Shown: positions 9,819 through 18,500 of the stretch, one piece after another
Layout: the number at the start of each line of letters is the position of its first letter
Position numbering within the stretch: the first letter of the stretch is position 1
Assembly: GCA_030267565.1 (NCBI GenBank)
Contig: BRXU01000003.1
Span: 2,402,001-2,466,000, forward strand
Reading direction: 5' to 3'
Length of the DNA: 64,000 nucleotides
DNA from: Pleodorina starrii
Taxonomy: Eukaryota > Chlorophyta > Chlorophyceae > Chlamydomonadales > Volvocaceae
Made by a program: the position numbers and the translations under genes
Notes under the pieces: model-generated
Seen by the model: only the letters and a program-made list of their open reading frames with translations
Databases searched by the model: none
What the model was told of the DNA's origin: nothing

Positions 9819-11039
9819 TGTCGTGCACCGTTGGTGGCTGGGAAATATCTGGTCAAACTGACTGACAGTTGGAGCGCAGACGAACGCTCTCGGTTGGGCT
9901 CGAACCGAGGACCGGGCCCATGCCCGGGCTCCGGAACCAATCACTGCTCCTAGGCGCGTTTCCAGCAGGAAGCACTTCGCCTGGTCATACTGCATACGTA
10001 CATGCTGAAGTATAGTAATGCTTCAAGCGGATGACTGTAACACCAGTTCAGTAGTCTCCATTGGGCATCCGCCCAGGCCAGCCGACATGTCCCGAGAGTA
10101 GTGACGCGCCGGCCAGGCCTGATCACCCTGGCTGGCATACGTCATCAAGAACCAGTCACGACTGACTAGCTTCGAGCAGCTTCGGTGCTATCGGCACCGG
10201 ATCATAGGTAGCATTGTGTAGGTAGAAGGAGCGCGGTCTCGCCTCAAGGCCGGGCCGCGGGGCCAGCCTTGAGGCGAGACCGCGCCGGTTCTTCACTTTC
10301 CCGAGATCGAATCTCGTCCGGAGCGGTGTTCTCCCCCGAAAAACCATCTCGCGGTCTCCGGCGGGGGGGGGGTGGGCCCCAAGACGGCGGGTCTACGGCA
10401 CTCTCTACGCCCAGACGCCCAGAGCTCGGTAGCAGCAGCTGTCTACGATTACATATACTGGCGGATCAGACAATCCCCACACTCGAGTGCGCCTTTTCCG
10501 GAACACACATCAATAAGGCTTCGCCTGGTGAGAGTTCGTGCGGGGCGGCGCAGCAGCAGCTAGACTACAGCTCGGGCAACTGTATTTATCGCTGGCCCCG
10601 CGGCCCGGCCTTGAGGCGAGACCGCGCTCCTTCTACCTACACAATGCTACCTATGATCCGGTGCCGATAGCACCGAAGCTGCTCGAAGCTAGTCAGTCGT
10701 GACTGGTTCTTGATGACGTATGCCAGCCAGGGTGATCAGGCCTGGCCGGCGCGTCAATACTCTCGGGACATGTCGGCTGGCCTGGGCGGATGCCCAATGG
10801 AGACTATTGAACTGGTGTTACAGTCATCCGCTTGAAGCACCACTATACTTCAGCATGTACGTATGCAGTATGACCAGGCGAAGTGCTTCCTGCTGGAAAC
10901 GCGCCTAGGAGCAGTGATTGGTTCCGGAGCCCGGGCATGGGCCCGGTCCTCGGTTCGAGCCCAACCGAGAGCGTTCGTCTGCGCTCCAACTGTCAGTCAG
11001 TTTGACCAGATATTTCCCAGCCACCAACGGTGCACGACA
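9819..11039. repeat. 1.2-kb fold-back: 449-bp inverted arms around a 323-bp loop
   Basis: Left arm 9819-10267 and right arm 10591-11039 are reverse complements with no net length difference and only occasional mismatches, for example near 10016/10842 and 10101/10757. The ends read TGTCGTGCACCG on both strands. A 20-mer at the inner end of the left arm (10231-10250) has a further inverted copy at 10266-10285 inside the loop and is matched again at 10608-10627 in the right arm. No clear target duplication was found, and no protein-coding frame is convincing. It could be a fold-back or MITE-type element, or an inverted duplication. If transcribed, it would fold into a long, nearly perfect hairpin RNA. 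Confidence 0.88.
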
Positions 11040-11445
11040 ACACCGCGTGCTCAATACGCAGTGTCGGCGGTCAAGTCTTCACAAAATGAGGTAGGGAGCG
11101 AGGCGGGAGCACCGCCCGTCACGCGCCTTCAGGGGTGAATGGCAGCCACCCCGCCGCCCCGCCCCTTCATCACCCACGGCATAAACACGTCGTGCCACCA
11201 CCAACACGAAACATCCAATGTCAACGTGCGTCACCAACACTCCAATTCTTCATCCAGCAGGCATCCAGTAGTCCTGACAGCGAGTGAGGATATGGTATGT
11301 AGGGGGTTCGCTCGCTCCACCTCTCAAAGGGTTTAGGGTTGCGGGTTTTGGGGGTTCTAAATAGCCTGACCCCATTGTCGCTATATATTTCAGTCCATCA
11401 CAGAGCCGGCATAATATGTGCACCTTATAATACCGGTATTTATAT
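11040..11445. other. No gene seen; 3' side of the secreted-protein gene
   Basis: Includes the presumed 3' untranslated region of the minus-strand secreted-protein gene (downstream of its stop at 11446-11448). No TGTAA poly(A) signal was seen on the minus strand here. Confidence 0.4.
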
Positions 11446-12133
11446 TTAAGCTACCAGGACGGCACCCGTCAGAGCCACCAACGCGAACATCATGACCTGC
11501 GGAAGGGCCGTCGCGCACCCGAGCCGCAGTGCGGACGCTGAGCCGGGCGACGGTGGGCTGGGCGATGGTGGTCTGGGCGATGGGGGCGGCGGTGGTCTGG
11601 GCGATGGGCTGGGCGATGGTGGGCTGGGCGGTGGGCTGGGCGATGGTGGGTCCGTGTAGTACCACGAGGTCCTGAGCGTGCTGAAATACTCGAGCGTTGC
11701 GGTATCATAAGTAAAGGGGGTGCCCGCGGCGGTGCAGACTGCAGCATCCATAGTGTACGGACACTTGATCGTGGCATTATCCAGCCTTTCAATCCATGAG
11801 TCATTGCGGTACAGGTCCCGAATGGAGTCGCTTGCAGTGAGAATGGTCTGTCACGCTATCTCGTGTGATTGCCATAGAGTGTGGCAGATACTGAGAACAG
11901 TTGCCTAATTAGTAAGAACCGTTGTCGGTTAGTTAGGAGCCGTTGGGTGTGGCCCCTTCGGGTCAGCTTCCGTGCACCGTTTCCGTGCGACGACAGAGTC
12001 GTCGACACTTTGTTGTTATTACATTTATTTGTTGTCATTATACGGGGCCCCGACTGAGCAAGAAGCAATGCAGTGCGGGTTCCCCTGGAGGTACGAAAAG
12101 TGCATTGCGCGGGCTTGATATAGTCCGGCGGCC

Positions 12134-12162
12134 GTGCGAGACACCTTATCTGTGTCTCGCAC
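12134..12162. other. Perfect hairpin in the retroelement 3' noncoding region
   Basis: GTGCGAGACAC, a 7-nt loop, then GTGTCTCGCAC: an 11-bp stem. The same GTGCGAGACAC string occurs again at about 12353, next to the internal 24-bp repeat. A role in dimerisation, packaging or termination is possible but not shown. Confidence 0.7.
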
Positions 12163-12366
12163 TTTGCAGTGTTAAGACTCTAAGTAGCATACAGTCACAG
12201 ATCCGCGATTGACAGACCGCGTGACGCAGTCTTTGTAAGTTCTTTCGGTGATCCGTTTCGGTAAATCCGTCCTCCGAGGAGGACATCGTGCCCAGGTCGC
12301 CCTAGGAGAGAGCTGCGTAGCTCGTCTCCCGAAGGCGCGTGCTCTTCCGTCAGTGCGAGACACAGC

Positions 12367-12390
12367 TGTCACGCCAGCTAAAGTGCCGTC
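12367..12390. repeat. Internal inverted copy of the retroelement 5' terminus
   Basis: Plus-strand TGTCACGCCAGCTAAAGTGC and four further bases match 21055-21032 read on the minus strand. It lies 518 bp inside the low-coordinate end of the element, whose own last 8 bp are also TGTCACGC (11849-11856). Confidence 0.9.
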
Positions 12391-12513
12391 GACCAGCTGA
12401 TGTGGCTAACTGGCAATCCCCCCCCCAGCACGAAGCCGCCGGAAGAGAGCTGGCTGCCAGGCATGTGTCGTGGTACGGCAACAAATGCTCAGTTCAGACA
12501 AACAGGATGCTCC

Positions 12514-15500
12514 TCAGAAGACGGGCATGGGTGCGACGGTGCGCTTGATGAACCCCTGGCGGCGCTTGCCGCTCGCAAACAACACCAACCAGATGCAGGT
12601 AGCGCACGGCACTATCATCAAACGCCCTTCGGCCTGCCGGGCTCGGAGCCAGCGCAGGCGCGCCTCCCCGGCGCTCCACAGATACTCACGCGGAACACGC
12701 GCCACCGCCGCCTCGCGGGCGTGCGCTGCCGCCAACTCAAGCACTGAACCTACATCAGAGACCGCATTCTCTACCATCAATACTCCTGCATCAACCCCGT
12801 TCTCGCGCGCGCGCGCCAGCTCTCCCGCGGTTAGGGCGGCTGGGCCGGCCCCCGTTGCGCCGCGGCGCAGGACGCAGCCCTGCTGTCGTACCCATCCCGC
12901 GGTCTGCTCGCTGAGTCCCACGGGCGCGAAGACACTGAGCGCGCTGCCGAGATCCAGCACCTCGGCGAGCGCTGCGCACTCGCTGGCGGTTGCCGCCAGC
13001 TGAGCATCGATGACTACGGGCGGCGCCTGCTGCACGGCCGACGCTGCCGCTGCGGGCTCCTGGGCGCCAGGCACGACGAGACGAGGCCGCAAGTCCTTGA
13101 GACTCACGAGCTCGGACGTCTTGTCGGGATACTCTATGGCAAAATGATGCACGTTGCGTATCTTACCGGCGTACATGACCACGCCCGCCTCCGCCTTGCT
13201 GCGCGAGCGTCCGCGCCGGTGCGCCCGCATGGCGAAAGCACCCTGAAGCTTAGCGAGAGAGGGCGGGGGCTGCAGTGATGAAGTGGCGCGTTGCGCGCCG
13301 CGAGCCTCCACCTGCTGCTTGGTGATACCCTTGCGTTGACAGTGGCCGCAGATCCAGGTTCCCTGGGGGACCCCTTCCAGCGGCGGCCTCAAGCAGTACG
13401 TGTGCCAACCCGTGCCGCACGAGTCGCACAGCAGCATCCACTCCTCGGAGTCGGGCATACGGCAAACCTCGCAGGCCAGGGTAAGCGGCGGCTTGGCCAA
13501 CCGCGGATCAACTTGCTCGTCGGTGATGGGCAGGTGGCACGGAGCCACGTGAGTGACGTGGGCGGTCAGACGCCCGCCGCACTTGCCCTCCAGCACGACC
13601 ACCCCTGAGGGGCGCGTCTCCACCACACGCAGGATCTCGGGCCGAGCGTCGGCCTCCAAGCTGCTGCGGGCGGTGGTGTTGCGGTAGTACACGTAGTCAC
13701 CAATGTCGACCTTGCGCAAAGTGGGATCGAAGCCTCCGCCGCGCAGGCGCGCGTAATGAAGGCGATCACGGTGCTGGGCCACGGAGAGGTTGCCTCCCGC
13801 AATAGCCATGTGCTTCCGAACGGCGGCTGCCCTGACCAGAACTGACCTGGCGACCTCCTCGGGGTTGTCCAGATTGAGGTCGGGGCTGAACCTGTCCTTT
13901 ATTGCTGGCGGAATGACTGGGTCAACCGCATGCACGATGGTGTAAGGGCACAGCTTGGTGGAATCCTGCACGGAGCAGTTGTAGCCAAGCATGATGGACG
14001 GTAGCTGCTCATCCCAGTTGGCGTAGCTGCCGCTGGCGTTGGCCATCTTGGTGAGCGCCTCCTTGACCGAACGGACCGCTCGCTCGCTCAGTCCGTTGGC
14101 CTGGGGATGGTTGGCTGACGTCTGCCGGTGATCGATGAGCGCCTCTTGGAGGCAGCTGGCAAACTCGCCCTTCCACTCGCTGCCCTGATCCGTACAGACC
14201 TCCGCGCACGCGCCGTAGCGGCCCAAAATGTGCTGACGAAAGGCGAAGGCTGTCTCCGTCGCATGCTTGCTAGGCAAAGGAACCAGAACCACAAACTTAC
14301 TAAAATGCTCCACACACACCATGACGTAACGGCTGCCTTGGGCAGTCGTGTTGAACGGACCACAGAGATCCACGCCCCACCGGTAGAAGAGTCCGCCGAT
14401 AGGCAACGGGTTGAGCACGCCGGACCGCGCAGTGAAGGTAGCCCTCACGCGACTGCACGCGGCGCAGTGCCTCACCGTCTCGGCGACGTCGTTGTTGATG
14501 CCCCGCCACCAGTAGGTATGAAGAAGAAGAGCCACGGTGCGCTTGACGCCCCAATGGCCTGACTGCTCATGCATTTTCAGCACCAGCTCACCCCGCTCGG
14601 CGGGGCGCGGAACGATGCGGGTGCGGCCGTCGAGACCCATCACGTAAAGCTGCTCACCCTGCCATCTGTACCGTTGCGAGCGCCGCTTGACGCGCTTCAC
14701 CTCGGCCTCCGAGAGCCCTTGGGGCAGCTGTCCGGTCTGAAGCAGGGTAAGCAGATTCTGGTCGGCCCACGGTTCCAAGCCAGGGCCTGCATCGGCGCCG
14801 CCCTCGGGATCAAGCGCGCCCGTGGCGAAGACGACGAACTCGTTGGGCACGGCTTGACCGCGCTGAGAAAGAGCTGAACAGAAGCTGGCGCCCGGCTGCT
14901 GGGCGCTGACGTTGACCGCAGCAATGTGCGCAGGGAGGGCGGAGGTTGCCTCCGCCGCAAGCACCTTGCCCACCACGATGACACTAGACAAGTAACACAC
15001 ATCAGTTGCGCTAGCCAGCAGCGCTCGGCGCTGCTGGTCGCTGACACGTGGCGACTCGGTTGAGCCCTGAAGAAACCCCAACAGCACCTCACTCTCCTCG
15101 AGCTTGAGCGAAGTGTAGACACTGGAAGCGCCATCCCTGACAGGGCAGGCTGCACTTGGCGCAGCCCCGGTTGAATCCGCTGAGACGGCGGCGTGCATGA
15201 CTGCATTGACTGGCTGCCCCTGCGCCTCGGACGCATAGAAGGGCGGCCGCAGCTGCTGCTGCGCCACTGGTGCCGCTCGGCCGGGCAGAAGACGTTGCTG
15301 AACGCTGGGGCCCGCTGGGCGGGTGGCGACTGACAGAGTCTCCCTCAGCAGCTCCATATCCGTCAAGTTGCTCCAGGTCCGATACAGCTGATGGACGCCC
15401 GACCCCAGGCGGGCCGCGTCAACAAGCACGGGGTTGCCCCATGCCTCGCACACCAAGCTATCTGAGCGCGGCTGCTCCTGCGGGGGGGCTGGACCCACCC

Positions 15501-18500
15501 TGACGGCTGCACCGCAACAAAATCTCACACGTTCGGCGCCTAGGGCGCTCTGAGCACTGCTGACAATTCGCAACACGGCCTGCTGAGCCCTGACGTCGTC
15601 CGGCTCCCAATAAGCAATGATAAGCACCGGAAGGCTGTCGGGAATCGCTGCGCGCAGCTCGGCTGCGGTGACCTTGGTCACGTCTTGCGGAAGACCGATG
15701 AGCGCGGAGCCCCAGGCTGTTGACGGAAAAAGGTCTCCGTGACGATCCGACAGCTGCTGGAAACGGCGCAGCGCCAGGCCTCGAGCCTGCTCGCTGACGT
15801 CAGAATACAAATAGGACCGCACTGGCACGCCGCTGCGGAGGCAGGCCTCGAGCCCTGACGCCAATCCGCCCAGCGGCTCATACACAACCACACCCTCCCG
15901 CATGGCCTGATCATACCACTGGGCTGCAGCTGCCGCTGACGGTGATGGGGACCCGGAGCGCGCCGAGCCCGCCGCTGCTTGACAGCGACGTTTGCGCGTG
16001 GCGTTCCACTCTCGGGCCACGCTGCGCAGACCGTCTCGCTCAGCCTGTACGTCCTCCGCCGGATCGCTGGGCGGTGGGAACGCCGCCTCGTAAGCCCAGC
16101 CATTCCAGCCAAACGCCATCTCCTCGGGAGACGGCAGAAAATCCTCGCAGAAGGGAGCGACCCTTGGGGCCGACAGAAGCGCGACGCTGAGAACCTCGCA
16201 AGACTTGGCGCTTGACGCCAGGATAGCAGGGGTGACGGCGGTCTCGGCGGGATCATCGTCGATGCGGGCGCCGGAATCATCCACGGCGCTGGCGACGGGG
16301 TTGCGTGACAGCACGTCCGCGTTCTGATGCAGCACACCGGGGCGATGCTCGACGGTGAAGTTGTACTCTTGGAGTACCAGAGCGAAGCGCGCGTACTGAC
16401 CCGTCAAGCCCTCGGAGCTCATCAGGTACAGCAGCGGCTGATGATCAGTGACCAACCTGAAGGGCTTGTCGGCACCTATCAGGTGATGCCGGAACATCTT
16501 CATCGCCCACACGGCCGCCAACATCTCGCCCTTGTACGAACTGTAATTCGCCTCATGCTTGTTCAGCGAACGGCTGATGCTCGCGCACATGTACTCGTTG
16601 CCGTTGTCGTCCAGCTGACCCAGCACCGCTGCGATGCCGCGATTGGAGAAGTCGGTGTGTAGAACCAACGGCTTGCTGTAGTCGATGCGACGCAGAACAA
16701 CGTCCGGGCGCGAGATGATCTCCTTGAGAGACGCGTGCGCCTGTTCCTGCTCCGCACCCCACCTCCAGGGGACACCCGCCTTGAGCAGGTGGTTGAGGGG
16801 CGCGGCCAGCTCGCTCATCCGCGGGATGTAGCAGCGGTAGTAGTTGATGAAACCAAGCTGGGTGCGCAGCTCCGAGACGTTCTTGGGCGGAGGCAGCGCA
16901 AGGATCGCAGCGACCTTGGCGTGATGCGGCGAAATGCCAAACGAAGACAAATTGTGACCCAAATACTCCACGACGTCGGCGCCGAAGATGGACTTGTCCG
17001 GGTGAGCGCGGAGCCCACACGCGTTGAGCACATCCAGCACACGAGCGACCGCCTCCACGTGCTCCTCAGCAGTGTCGGTGGCGATCAAAACATCATCAAT
17101 AAAAGCAACGGCCCACTGATCCACCCCCCCCTTGCGCAGCTCGTAGTCCATACGTCGCTGGAAGGCCGCGGACGCGTTCTTAAGACCGTAGGGCATGCGG
17201 GTGTAGGCGATTAGGCGGTTGCCGCACCAAAACGCCGTCTTGCCCTGATCATCGGGATGGACAGGAATCTGCAGGAAGCCTTGCCGCATGTCCAGCTTGG
17301 AGAAGAAACGGGCCTTCCCTACCCGTTGAAAGATGTCCTCCGGACGATGCAGGCCGTACTTGTCCGGCTCCGTCACCTTGTTGACAGGCCGATAGTCCTG
17401 GGCCATACGCGCGGCGGTCCAGAGGCCTGAAGCCTCGTCCTTCTTGGCGGCGATGACGGGGTTGACCGCAGCAAGTGTAGGACCCGTCCACTCAACGCAA
17501 ATGCCGGGCTTGAGCAGCTCGGCAGTCTTCTCACGAATGATCTCAGTCTCCTTGGGGCTGTAGCGGCGCGGGGACTGCACGACAGGCTTGGTGGCGGTCA
17601 GATTGAGCCGGAACGGCCCCAGATCACCGCTGTAGCCTGGCAATTCATCCATGCTGTAAGCAAAAGCCGAGCCCTTGCGGTCGCGGACCACCGCCTGAAG
17701 CCGCGCCTTGAGCGCAGGGTCGAAGTCGCGCGCGTTGCCCCAGATCCAGCCGCCATCCGCGTCCTTTTCGTAGAACTCATGAGCAGTCGCCGCCATACGC
17801 CCATCAAAAGAGTAGCTGTCAACCGCGGCTAACGCGCTGGCTTGGCCCGCGCCGCACGGGTGAGACGGGTCGGACTGCGCTTCCGCAAAGCTGACATTCG
17901 CGCCTTTCAAGGCGACGCCAACTGCCCCTATCTGCCGCATGGCCTGGAGCCCTACCTCGCCGCAGTGGGAGCCTCCCGTGGCCCCGACGCCCGCTGAGAA
18001 TGCGACCAGGAGCGCCGCGACGATGAAGAGCGAGAGCCACGCTGTCCACGTGCGTTTGGCGCTCACGATGGTGGTCGGCTGCCGCGTGACGCGCTTCTTG
18101 CGCTTGCCCTCGCGCCTCGGGCGCTCGGGCTCACTGTACACCACCTCCGCCTTGCTCAGTTGCCCGTAGAGTACCTCAGCGCCCTTGAGCACCTTGCTGT
18201 TGGCCCACGCGACGGGCCTGGTGAGGCTGCTCAGGAATCCGCTGGGCTGGTGATCGCTGCCGTCGGCCGGAGCCTGGGGCGAGGGAGCGCCCTGGGCGCC
18301 TGGCGACCCGCTGCCGTTGGCCGAGCTGGCGCTGACGCGCGGAGCCTGGGGCTCCGAACCGGAACAGGGCGATGGAGCGCCCGCGACGCCGGGCGGCCCG
18401 CTGCCGTCGGCCGTGCTGCCGCTGTCCGGGCTGCCGCTGTGCTGCTGACTGCTGTTGCATCCCCCCCCCAGCTTCGTGTCGGTCGCCGAGCAGAAGCTGG

